Assembly: GCA_032718565.1 (NCBI GenBank)
Contig: JAVGVS010000012.1
Location: 1,490,450-1,554,449 of the forward strand
DNA: 64,000 bases
From: Distichodus sexfasciatus
Taxonomy: Eukaryota; Chordata; Actinopteri; Characiformes; Distichodontidae
Direction of reading: 5' to 3'
Shown: positions 55,263-64,000 of the stretch, in pieces
Layout: the number at the start of each line of letters is the position of its first letter
How positions within the stretch are numbered: the stretch's first letter is position 1
Translations under genes and position numbers: made by a program
The notes under the pieces: model-generated
What the model was told of the DNA's origin: nothing
The model's database searches: none
What the model saw: the letters and a program-made list of their open reading frames with translations, nothing else

Positions 55263-55425
55263 GTCCAAAGTGAATTTCATCTGCTAATTGCAGAGGCAAT
55301 CTCCTGTGTGCAACTTAAGGCCAGGGGCCTTGTTTAAGAGTCCAATGGGAGTTTTTTTGGGATTCGAACCCCCGTCTTACAATCACCAACGTTTCATTCA
55401 CTTATATTACTGTGCCATCACAAAC
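55263..55425 (-). mobile_element. SINE family C, reverse, copy 2 of adjacent pair
   Basis: Begins AGTCCAAAGTGAATTTCATC (reversed TTTGGACT-type tail) and TGCTAATTGCAGAGGCAATC. It has a perfect reversed box B, GGATTCGAACC (55360-55370), and ends ATATTACTGTGCCATCA. Directly joined to the previous copy without visible spacer. Confidence 0.7.
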
Positions 55426-55699
55426 AAACAAACAGGTTGATCGTTAAACAGAAGCATGTGCTAAAATACGCTAAATGCAATTTCCAAGGGACCTTCACAA
55501 ATGACCAGATCCAAGCCTCTAATGAACAAGTGTAGGTCCATAGGGCGAGGAAGAACTCTTTCTGTGGTAAACAGAAAGAAACCTTTGAGAGAAACAAAGA
55601 TTCATAAAGAGCCTCTAGGCCACGCTAGGTTGATTTCAGGCATTTGGAGTGTGTATGTTTAGCACAAGAGATTTCATTCCAGTTCAGAACACATGCTAA

Positions 55700-56280
55700 T
55701 TCATTTCTCCATGGCTTCCAGAGATGGAGTTCATCTTGCTATCTTCAGTCTCTGCAGCTTCGCATAGGGGTCTCTGGATGCCTCCATACCTCAGGATGAC
55801 AAAGTGCAATCCCCCACAAGTGACCCACCGCGGGGTTAATGAAAACGAAACAGCGTGGCAGAGCTACTCATCAAGCAACAGAGCTTCGCTCTGCCAGCAA
55901 CGATTCCCAGCGTCCCAACATAGTTGAATGCCGGCCAAACCTCCCGCTAGACACGAGCTGCACTCACAGGCCCGCTGCTCAGAAATAACACGGCTCCCTC
56001 TTGCATGTTTAACGCCCCAGAAAAATGCCTCTTTCATTTAAGGGGGACTTTAAATCACTGGCATTACTGTGCGTTAGCAGAACGCCGGCCGCAGTATGAG
56101 GCGCTGGCCAGCCAGGCTGGAGTCGCTCCCTTTAAAACTCCACTTTTTTTGGGACCACACCAGTTTGCATCGTTCCTCGAGGCCACATGAAGGACAAAGT
56201 GAAGTCAGTGAGGTCCAGTTTGCCGTATGTGGGCAGGAATTGGACAGGCTGTGCTGTGTTTACCGGAGGATTACTTGATA
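55700..56280. other. Candidate conserved non-coding block (CG-rich)
   Basis: About 580 bases of complex, repeat-free sequence with many CpGs (for example GACCCACCGCGGGGTTAATG, GAACGCCGGCCGCAGTATGA), flanked by SINE-dense DNA. SINEs are absent inside although several sit on either side, a pattern often seen at selected elements. Several short frames are open on the plus strand, none with a domain. An unrecognised exon cannot be excluded. Confidence 0.3.
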
Positions 56281-56396
56281 TTTCCTAAAGAACATAGATT
56301 AAGATGCCTTCTGTAACTTTATCATTTGAAAAACAGGAAGATTGCTGAAAGATTGCAGCAGAACAGTGCATTGTTTTCAGTGAAAAAAACTAATCA

Positions 56397-56553
56397 GAAC
56401 AGCACCTTAACCACAGTATCCTACATCCAGCACTTCCACCTTTGAGCCCTTGAGCAAGACCTTCAACCCCAAATTACTCCAATGAGACTGTCCCTGTAAT
56501 TAGGAAATGGAAGTTACTTTGGATAACAGTGTTTGAAAAATGTTAGCAAATGA
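56397..56553 (+). mobile_element. SINE family C copy, head eroded
   Basis: TACATCCAGCACTTCCACCT, GAGCAAGACCTTCAACCCC, GAGACTGTCCCTGTAATTAG and TTACTTTGGATAACAGTGTT followed by AAATGTTAGCAAATGA. This is the most complete tail of the family here (ACTTTGGATAA ... GCTAAATGA type). The tRNA-like head is not recognisable. Confidence 0.72.
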
Positions 56554-56888
56554 GGACTGTTTGTTGGTTTGATGCTGGTCAAACTGGTCAAGAGTTCAAA
56601 ACACAATTTCAATTTGTTTATCACAGCTTTTTATAATTGCTTTCACATATGTCTCTTTTGTAACCATGTAACTTTTTCATACATTCACCAAATCCATAGA
56701 CTATGTGAGCTAAAAAGAAACTTCTGCATTGCTTTCATTCAAAATGAATTTGACAAATGCACAAAAGTGGTGATGTTTACAGTATATTTTGATATTTGCA
56801 GATTTTTCCCAGTATATGGCAAGAGAAAAGATGTGATGATAGGTAAAGTTTATTGCCAAATGTTAAAGACAGGAGCGATTAAGAGAAA
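56554..56888. other. No gene recognised
   Basis: A 107-codon plus-strand frame at 56569-56892 spans this gap. It has no domain, signal or splice context that I recognise, and its sequence is AT-rich like the surroundings. Confidence 0.45.
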
Positions 56889-57040
56889 GTGAAAGTGATT
56901 TATTATTTGTCATTGTGAATACACAACACACAGTGCACCACAACAAATTTGACCTCTGCATTTGACCCGTCCATGAAGGAACAGTGGGCAGCTGACATGG
57001 GCAGCACATGAGTACCTCAGTGGTACTTTTACAGGGAAGG
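56889..57040 (-). mobile_element. SINE family A, reverse, head missing
   Basis: GTGAAAGTGATTTATTATTT, CACAGTGCACCACAACAAAT, GACCTCTGCATTTGACCCG and GAGTACCTCAGTGGTAC are present. The box A/B portion is lost and replaced by unrelated sequence after about 57040. Confidence 0.82.
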
Positions 57041-57239
57041 CAGGATTGATTAGGCCCAGCAAACAGTTTACGTTTCAGACATTGATTGAAGAGACGAGTT
57101 ATTGTAGCACATTGCTGAAAGCGTAACTGTAATGCTAGTTCTAATAGAAAGGTGTCAGAGCACACAGTGCATTACAGTATGGTGTGCTCAATATTAGCGG
57201 GTGGTCATGATGGTTGATCTTTGTACATGCAAATGACTG

Positions 57240-57692
57240 CATACAGTGAAATGTTGCTCCAGGGAGACTGTCTCTGTAATTAGGAGATGGAATTTGCTCT
57301 GGATAGGGCGACACAGTGGCACAGTGGTTGGCGCTGCCGTCTCATAGCGAGAAGGTCCTGGGTTCAAGCCCCGGGTAGGCCGTGGGGCCCTTCTGTGTGG
57401 GTTTCCTCTGGGTGCTCCGGCTTCCTCCCACAGTCCAAAAAGCATGCAATATAGGTTAACTGGTGACTTTAAATTGGCCCGCGTAGAGTGTGAATGTGTG
57501 TGCGATCATGTAAGTGTGTGTGCCCTGCGGTGTGTTGGCGCCTACCCAGGGTTGTTCCCTGCCTTGCGCCCGTAAGTTCCCGGGATAGGCTCCAGTACCC
57601 CCGTGACCCTAGTTGGGATTAAGCGGTTCGGATAATGAATGAATAAATGAATTTGCTCTGGATAAATGAATCTGCTATAAATGTAAATGACT
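57240..57692 (+). mobile_element. SINE family C host copy split by a family B insertion
   Basis: The left part has TGTTGCTCCAGGGAGACTGT and CTCTGTAATTAGGAGATGG, then AATTTGCTCTGGATA. The element resumes at 57650 with AATTTGCTCTGGATA, then AATGAATCTGCTATAAATGT. Removing 57306-57649 and one copy of the 15-base repeat leaves a normal family C tail, so family C was there first. The head of this copy is unclear. Confidence 0.85.
57306..57649 (+). mobile_element. SINE family B, full-length with perfect 15-bp TSD
   Basis: This is the best-preserved family B element. Box A is TGGCACAGTGG (57317-57327) and box B is GGTTCAAGCCC (57361-57371). The body has CCACAGTCCAAAAAGC, TTAACTGGTGACTTTAAATT, CCTGCGGTGTGTTGGCGCC, CCTTGCGCCCGTAAG and GTTGGGATTAAGCGGTTCGG. 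The tail is ATGAATGAATAAATGA. It is flanked by identical AATTTGCTCTGGATA at 57291-57305 and 57650-57664. The intact promoter boxes and perfect duplication point to recent insertion. Confidence 0.95.
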
Positions 57693-57727
57693 GTTGTTTG
57701 CTGGTCAAGGGTTTAATCTGTTTTTCT

Positions 57728-57910
57728 AAGATGAGGTGGTAGTGGTGGTCTAGTAGCATGATCATTTTCTATGAACCAAAATGTGGTTGGTTTGAGCCCA
57801 GTTTCTGATACCTCCAGTACCACTCAGCAACTCACCAAGGCCCAGCAGGAAGACTCTAATAAAGAAATGTGTAATAAAGAAATTTCTCTGGATAAAATAA
57901 ACTTGCTTCT
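57728..57910 (+). mobile_element. SINE family C copy, diverged
   Basis: GAGGTGGTAGTGGTGGTC (box A-like), GGTTGGTTTGAGCCCAG (box B-like), TCTGATACCTCCAGTACC, CACCAAGGCCCAG and the tail CTCTGGATAAAATAAACTTG. The GACTGTCCCTGTAATTA block is replaced by a TAATAAAGAAAT duplication (two copies, about 57858-57885). Confidence 0.6.
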
Positions 57911-58519
57911 AAAACTCAAGCTGGTTCCAAGTAAAATGGGTCTGTATTGTCTATTGTAAGACTGAACAAAACTAAAACTGAGCAAATCTTTTTTTCTATA
58001 GGAAAGTAAAGACACTAATATTCAAGAAGCCCACATTTCCGCACCAATACAAACATGTTTGACCAGTCTGACACTTTTCCTGTAACTAAGGGTCAACATT
58101 AATAAATCATATTGCTTTGACATGCAGCAGAGGTGGCAGACATCGCATCGTCTGACCTCAGAGGTCACTATCGGGATGCAGACACAATCTCCACTGCAGA
58201 CAGAGGAAGGAAGTGCTAAAGCAAATCTCTAATTTTAGGCAGGGTGCAATGACGACATTATTAAAGGTTAAGACACGGGTTAACTGATTTCCCCTCAAGA
58301 TCATGCCCCATCAAAAATAAACAGAGTAACAACAGCTGCAAGTCATGGCTTAGAGACGTGGGGACAATCAACACATGACACTGGGTTCACAGTATGACAG
58401 AGTAGTCATATCAACATCCACCAATTCTTACGGAATGGAAGTACGTGAAAAATTATTTTATATTTTAGTCCATTTTTGAGCCATTGATTTGTGGTTAAAA
58501 ATGGGGAGTTTTAATAATG
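57911..58519. other. No gene recognised
   Basis: Nothing was identified; 58120-58260 is slightly more complex than its surroundings. Confidence 0.5.
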
Positions 58520-58582
58520 ATTATATTATATTATATTATATTATATTATATTATATTATATTATATTATATTATATTATATT
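58520..58582 (+). repeat. (TTATA)n pentanucleotide array, block 1
   Basis: About twelve uninterrupted TTATA/ATATT units. A second, shorter block of the same unit lies at 58636-58662, separated by 53 bases. Confidence 0.97.
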
Positions 58583-58635
58583 TGGGAAAATTATATTATA
58601 ATATAGTAATAATAAAGTAAACTCTAGTTTAGGTT

Positions 58636-58662
58636 CTATATTATATTATATTATATTATATT
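58636..58662 (+). repeat. (TATAT)n array, block 2
   Basis: Five units of the same pentanucleotide, followed by a poly-T. Confidence 0.95.
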
Positions 58663-58785
58663 TTTTTTCCTATATAAAGCATATGGTTGTGTTTGGCAAA
58701 TTTAACTGCTTGTCCATAGTGGGCTTTCTTCAATGAATAAATGCTGCAATCACCGAGTACTTTTCTGGACACACAAAGCACTTTA

Positions 58786-58935
58786 AAGAGACAATGTGAA
58801 GATACTCCGACCTCCACCAATGTGCAGCTTCAACTGGATGATGCTCCAGCAGCCATTCTGCACCAGTACACTTACCACACATTAGCTGAGGTGCTGAAGG
58901 GGCGGAGAAAATTCAGCAGTTAGAAGTAGGACATG
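58786..58935 (+). mobile_element. Interspersed-repeat fragment of unknown class
   Basis: CCTCCACCAATGTGCAGCTT, then CAACTGGATGATGCTCCAGC and CAGCCATTCTGCACCAGTAC. I recall nearly the same phrase in many fish sequences (CACCAATGTGCAGCATCCACCTGGATGATGC), so it is probably a dispersed repeat. The 60-codon frame at 58741 overlaps it. The class is unknown to me. Confidence 0.4.
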
Positions 58936-60760
58936 ATGACCAACTTTGAAAGGGTTATGAAGGTGATTTTATCTCCCTACCTAGGGAACTTTAATGAGAG
59001 TCTTTGATGAGATATGTGTTGTCTGCCACATTTAAGCCTGTGTATTGCACAAGTTTGCTTCTTTATACCCTACCTTATAACAGTCTCCTTCACAAACTTA
59101 CCTCAATGTGAGACACACCCAATCCTACAGCTACTCAAACCACAAACACAACCAATCAGTCAACAAATCCCCCAGAGAAACATTACAGACTTTGTGTGTT
59201 TTTGTAGTGTTGGCGTTTTCTATTGACAAGCTAATTAATGAATTTTGTGTTTTTGGCTATACAGCTGCTGGTGAGGGTTTTAGAAGGAACTATACAGGCA
59301 GTGTGGGGGGAAAGACTCAGAATCCCATATCTGTGTTGCTACTAGTCCTGCTTGGATTTGCAAGAACAGATGAACAGTATGATCAAGAATACATAATATA
59401 CATATAAAATGTCCAGAAATATGTTGCAAATATCAGGAAATTTTCTACCTGAGAATTTATATGAGAATGTAAATTCTCTAGCAGTATGTTTTGTGTCCTT
59501 TTTATTCATCTCTAGGGCAGCTTTTTATTGCCAGGTCATCGGTAGCCCTTGTAAAGCCAAATTAAATATGTGAATCCCTAACTACAATTAAGTCCTGTAT
59601 TGGAAAAATGTGTAACTTTAATGTGTAACTGCTACTAAGTCTGAATTACCTTTTTATCAGGAAACTGCAGACTGCAGTTCTCCCAGACCAGGATGTCTTT
59701 CACACTTTCACAAGTCATTTTTTATGGGTGATAAATCTAGCAATCAGATTGCAATTATGGAGTCGTTGGTCATGTAAACAAATCAAAGTGCTGAATGACA
59801 TTACGGATGTGTAAGCTGGTGAGGTCATTTGTGGCAAACAGGTCAGGGGGATGTTTAGAGGAAGGTTAAAGGTCGTGTAGGAGGCAAGGCTTGGACTCAT
59901 TATTGGAACAGGATTGATCACTGCAGCTCTCTATGAATAAAGTAACCTTTCAAAGGTAAATCCCCTAATTACCACATAAAAGTTGACAAACATCTAGTGA
60001 AAACTCACAACCATGTGGGATAATTAGATGCATGCAATATATGGGGCACTGTTTCCTATCATTTTCAGGTGAACTGAGATACTTAGTAGCAATTAAGATC
60101 AACATAGACAGGCAATGCTAATTCACTAGTTGCTATTCCTTACAAAGTTTGTGTGAGAACAAATTGGGAGAGGAAATCAAGCTCTTCAATTTACATCATC
60201 TGTGCTCTGTTCTATAGGCAAGAATGAATTAATAGGCAAGAATGAATTAAACCACTGAAATTAATAGAGCTATAATTCTACAAAAAACATTTGTGTAAAC
60301 TCAAAAGTCTGAACCATAAGGAGGTTTTAGCTGGAGACACAAGGAGACGATTTCATTAACTCTCCTAAGAGGGAGTCAGTGCATTAGAAGGGAGGTGGGA
60401 GACATATATCTTTAATGTTTTAGGTGAAGATGCTATAAAACGACAGTAAATCTCAGAAATGGTTCCCATAAAAAAGGCCTCCAAAGAAGATGAACCTTGT
60501 GAGAAACTGATTGCATGTGAAGCTGAAGTAACCATCTTCGTCTCATCCTTGTTCTCTTTCCTCATTACTTCCCTCTCTGTCTCTCTTTCACATACACACA
60601 CACACACGCCTGTTTTGACAAACTTCAAGCAAAGGCAAGCAAACTCTGCATGGAAGTTTGGCCTGTCGCTAGAGGAATCTTGTGTATTTCACACTTCCAA
60701 TGCCCCTTTATTCCTTGTTTTGCGCTAAAAGCACTCGTCTGTATAAACCTGAGACAATAT
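58936..60760. other. No gene recognised
   Basis: Short frames at 59014-59407 and 60365-60728 have no known domain. The stretch holds a CA run (60591-60607) and the tandem duplication listed separately. No transposon was named. Confidence 0.45.
60215..60250 (+). repeat. Perfect 18-bp tandem duplication
   Basis: TAGGCAAGAATGAATTAA is repeated twice head to tail with no mismatch. Confidence 0.95.
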
Positions 60761-61554
60761 AATCTTTCATCGTTCACCTTCCCATAGAAACCCACTGAAT
60801 CTGGCTGCCGTAATTTTAGCCATCAAAAGCGGTTGGAAAGTGCAGTTCTTGACTCTAGAAGCAGAGCACGGCATTTCATACTGACACATCCTATTTAATC
60901 CACTTTCTGATATTTGTCTGTTCTCCCACAGAATCTCAGTAGAGCCATCAAACTTGGATAATGTCTTAAATATGGAATGGTACATATCTGTATTTCATGA
61001 AGATAGCAGCTAAAGTCAGATATTCATTTTATTTGCTTTCATGCTTGTGCAGTGTCTGGAAATCTTTAAGATTCGTGCAATGAACTCCATTTTACGCAGA
61101 ATTACATTACAGTATCATTTTGAAACTGCCATATGAGTGCACCCAGTGCTTTTGTACATTTCGGGAGTCATTCACACACAACACACAATGTTCTGCTTCC
61201 AGAAACTGTGGCAAATTATTCGAGGCCTGTGTGTGGAAGGCATCATACTGATTTATTCAGCCAGCTCTCTGCCACTGACGTCACTGATGTCTAGACTTGC
61301 AGTAATGATATACAAACGATAATGGCGCGACTGCCACTGACATGACTTGGATATTTAGTGGAGTACTTAATTAAAGCTATATAGCAAGAGAAAAACGAGA
61401 TGTATGTCACCAGGTGTTTGCCTTTTTTTCCCTCTGAACCACTGGATCGATGAGGGTCTAAAGCAAAGCTCCATGTACACTGACCAATGGAAGTTTCCTT
61501 GCACTAGATTTTACAGACCTATACACAAATGAGGAAAGCAAACCTTAACCTATG
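60760..61554. other. Candidate conserved non-coding DNA
   Basis: 60770-60970 is repeat-free, with GGCTGCCGTAATTTTAGCCA and ATCAAAAGCGGTTGGAAAGT. Near 61276-61283 lies a palindromic cAMP-response-type site, TGACGTCA. No coding frame is supported. Confidence 0.25.
61276..61283 (+). promoter_or_regulatory. Palindromic CRE-like site
   Basis: TGACGTCA, the full palindromic CREB/ATF site, in the context CCACTGACGTCACTGATG. A second identical palindrome lies at 62823-62830. An eight-base match can occur by chance, but CpG-containing sites are rarer in methylated vertebrate DNA. Confidence 0.3.
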
Positions 61555-62245
61555 ATACATCGATCTACATCGATACACTGATTAAATGATCAATATACTA
61601 AAGTTGGCACCGATCCGATACGTGGAATGGTATCAGCCCGATAAGGACTCAAATTGCTGGATTGGTATCGGCGGCATCGGGCCGCTCTATGGAGCCGATC
61701 TGTAAATGCGCACACGCTCATTGGTTATGCATGGGAAGTGGCACTGCGGTAAAGCTGGTTTATTGACATTTGCGCTAATTTATACATATTGATATGATAA
61801 TGAGCAGAACAAGCAAAACACACTACAACACCAAAAGCAAATCATGCATTTATACTGTTTCCTTAACAACAACTCGCAATCTCTGTGTTCGTGATTGTCT
61901 TAGCTCCGCATGATTAGGGACCATCACAAAATTACAGAACTGTGTTTAAACAAATATTTTTTGAGATGTTATTTTAATAATAAATAATTTAGCATATACT
62001 GTACATATGGATGTGTAGTTAGTACATTGTTTTAGTTAGGAAATCAGTATTTAAGTCAAGTATTTCCTTAAGCAAAGCAGAATAATCTTAGTCATGCGTT
62101 CAGACATTATTTAAAGCATTATGTTATGTTATCTGTTTAACAAAGTCTCAGAGACTTGTCGGATTTGTATAGTATCTGCAGATATCCAAATTTACAATAT
62201 CGGTATCGTATCGCTCATAACAAAGTGGCATCGTGCCATGTTTCC
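61555..62245. mobile_element. Possible hAT-like element with ATCGGTATCG motifs
   Basis: The left part has CACCGATCCGATACGTGG, ATTGGTATCGGCGGCATCGG and GAGCCGATCTG. The right part has ACAATATCGGTATCGTATCG. The paired GATCGG/CGATACC vocabulary at both ends is that of a fish repeat I recall. No transposase frame lies in between, and ends and target-site duplication were not resolved. Confidence 0.45.
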
Positions 62246-62739
62246 AATGAACCAATAGAATTGATCCAAAGAAAAAGATATTACACATTATACATCATAC
62301 AACTTGTAGCATCACTTTATTGAACAAGAGCTCTATACTGAATAAGAAGATTGCTTTTTATCTAAATTTCTGGTTGAACTCAGGAATAAAAACGTCAAAT
62401 GATATTTTACTTCAGTCGAAATGACTACATTACATCAGTGTATAATGTTATTTTATGCTGAATGCTGAGTTATGAATTGAATCAAATCAAATTACCCCTA
62501 GTAAATGACATGACCAAACTGCTGGAGAAGTTCCGAGCGTAAACAGTCAAGGCTGCCATGAAATGCATTTGCCAACAGTAGAGCGAATTCAAGGTCACTG
62601 TTCAACAAAAATGCAATAGACATTTACTGAGATGAAAACCTGGTCGTTGAAAAGTAAGAAAGATATCTTGCAGGTCAGTTGTGCTGGGGAAAGTTTCTAT
62701 TTGCTCAGTGCTGAAAAGAATTAGAGGGAATATTGATCA
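62246..62739. other. No gene recognised
   Basis: Nothing was identified. Confidence 0.5.
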
Positions 62740-62850
62740 TAAGTGCTGTTGCGAATGAAACCAAAGACCAGATCGCCATGGCCGTGCTGTTATCTGGCCT
62801 CTGATGTCACAGATTTGCCCGTTGACGTCACTCCCGATGGAAAGTAGGTT
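62740..62850. promoter_or_regulatory. Candidate regulatory block with CRE palindrome
   Basis: A complex 110-base block with CCAGATCGCCATGGCCGTGC, CTCTGATGTCACAG and the CRE palindrome TGACGTCA (62823-62830). It is repeat-free and CpG-containing in AT-rich DNA. Enhancer function is inference. Confidence 0.25.
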
Positions 62851-64000
62851 AGACATTTTTTTATCAATGTTCACTTTACAAGAAGTCATGTTTGCAAATG
62901 GAGCAGGTCACATCAAGATAATATACACTTGATAATCGCTTGATACACGAAAAACATTCATAGTAAATGTTGCATTATGTTTACCACAATTTTACTTATG
63001 TTTCAAGATGGATAAAACAGATGGACCAACAACATAATGAGCAGGCTATCTGCTTTACACACACACACACACACACAGGAAAATAGCTCCATATTGTTAA
63101 AACATAGGATAAAACATGAGCCATGAGTTTTTAATGGATTTGTTGTATCTTTGGATTTCATTTACAGGTTAATGGAAGATATTTTTGGAGGTTTTCTTTA
63201 GAATGTGGGGCTAAAATAATTTCTTATTTATTTTAGATTATTAAAATACATTTTGTGATTGGTGAAACTTTTTTTATGAGTTGGTCTTTTAAAATGATTA
63301 AAAAAAACACTGTAATTAAGATTAAGCAACAAAAACACACTTTGTCAATCTCTCTGTGTCTGTGTGTGTGTTTTGGAGGCTAATCTGCCACCATGCGCCA
63401 GCTGCTGCCTTGGCAACGCTGGCGTTTCAGTTGCCATAGAGATACTCACTCAAGCTTGGTAGAGCATAAGGTCTGGCTCTTTGCCACCACAATGTGTGAC
63501 TGCGACTCATTTGGTTTTGGATTTTTTTAAATCTGTGGAAGCGTGCTGCAGTAACACAGATGTTACAGGTGTGTGTGTATAGTGTAGTATAGTGTCAAGA
63601 AAAGGTGTGTACTTGTTGTCATCAGGCACAAAGCGTACACGTGCAGTTGTCTCACAGTGTGTGTGTACGTTTGGGCAGGGAGTGTATGTTTGGGGTTAGA
63701 GTAGGTTTAATACACACACACATACACAACATGACCACCACTGAGTGTTTACACAGAGTGCAAGTTTGCCCACTATGAAACTGGATGGCTATGGAAGAAA
63801 TGACCTATGACCCTAACCAACCTGTCTATCCATTCAATGCCACAACCAGCTGTTCCACAGTCAGTGCCAAGACCTACAAGTGGTTTACAGTGTGTGTATA
63901 CGAAATAACTGCTGGTTACTTCCAAGAACTCTACTTGAACACAGTGTTCTTGATTTTTTAAAGCCTGCTAACATAAGTTAAATAAACAGTAGAGATTTGC
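62851..64000. other. No gene recognised; CA/TG runs and an inverted site
   Basis: (CA)10-11 at 63058-63077, with shorter TG runs near 63360-63372 and 63658-63666. At 63370-63480 a complex block holds TTGGCAAC and GTTGCCAT, facing half-sites of the RFX/X-box type. No coding frame is supported up to the window end. Confidence 0.4.

Noticed and set aside
1..64000. Search for a bacterial-style or viral system (toxin-antitoxin, defence islands, phage or retroviral genes)
   Set aside because: No ribosome-binding-site-led operons, no long frames and no retroviral gag/pol motifs were seen; the repeat content is that of a fish nuclear genome.

Overview
The window looks like non-coding nuclear DNA from a teleost fish. 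It is AT-rich and full of CA/TG microsatellites. It carries tRNA-derived SINEs with split RNA polymerase III promoters, short DNA-transposon remnants whose termini I recall from fish genomes, and LINE 3' tails ending in AATAAA-type runs. I see no bacterial operon, plasmid, phage or viral gene, no rRNA, no intact tRNA gene, no CRISPR array and no complete recognisable protein-coding gene. The open frames are short, overlap on both strands, and many lie on SINEs or microsatellites. The stretch is an intergenic region or the inside of very large introns.

Three SINE families (labels A, B and C are mine) make up most of what can be named. Family A (about 250 bp, tail ending in a CACTCACTTTCA-like run) has nine copies, at 3.1, 20.7, 28.7, 31.5, 40.8, 43.6, 49.3, 50.8 and 56.9 kb. 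Family B (about 350 bp, GAAT-type tail) has seven copies, at 0.9, 10.6, 32.0, 41.3, 49.6, 51.8 and 57.3 kb. The last has a perfect 15-bp target-site duplication and sits inside a family C element. Family C (with a TTTGGATAA-type tail) clusters at 55-58 kb, with one more copy at 38.8 kb. Between them lie candidate hAT-like or MITE elements (8.3, 9.7, 21.0, 26.6, 33.5, 37.4, 42.4, 43.1, 44.7-46.3, 51.6 and 61.6 kb), LINE-tail fragments (3.6, 19.0, 25.0 and 50.4 kb) and many simple repeats. The densest pile-up is 42.4-46.6 kb.

The only gene-like structure worth pursuing is at 24.27-24.58 kb. A TATA box is followed at promoter-like spacing by an ATG in a strong Kozak context, which opens an 81-residue frame with a convincing signal peptide. 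I do not recognise the protein. It could be a small secreted peptide, a first exon, or chance. Two weak splice-flanked blocks (13.48 and 21.87 kb) are noted as possible exons.

Several repeat-free, more complex blocks (21.8, 24.6, 25.0, 32.9, 36.8-37.3, 39.2, 41.9-42.4, 44.1-44.5, 47.6, 53.8, 55.7-56.3, 60.8 and 62.8 kb) look like the conserved non-coding elements found around developmental genes. That is inference from texture and short motifs only; a multi-species alignment would settle it.
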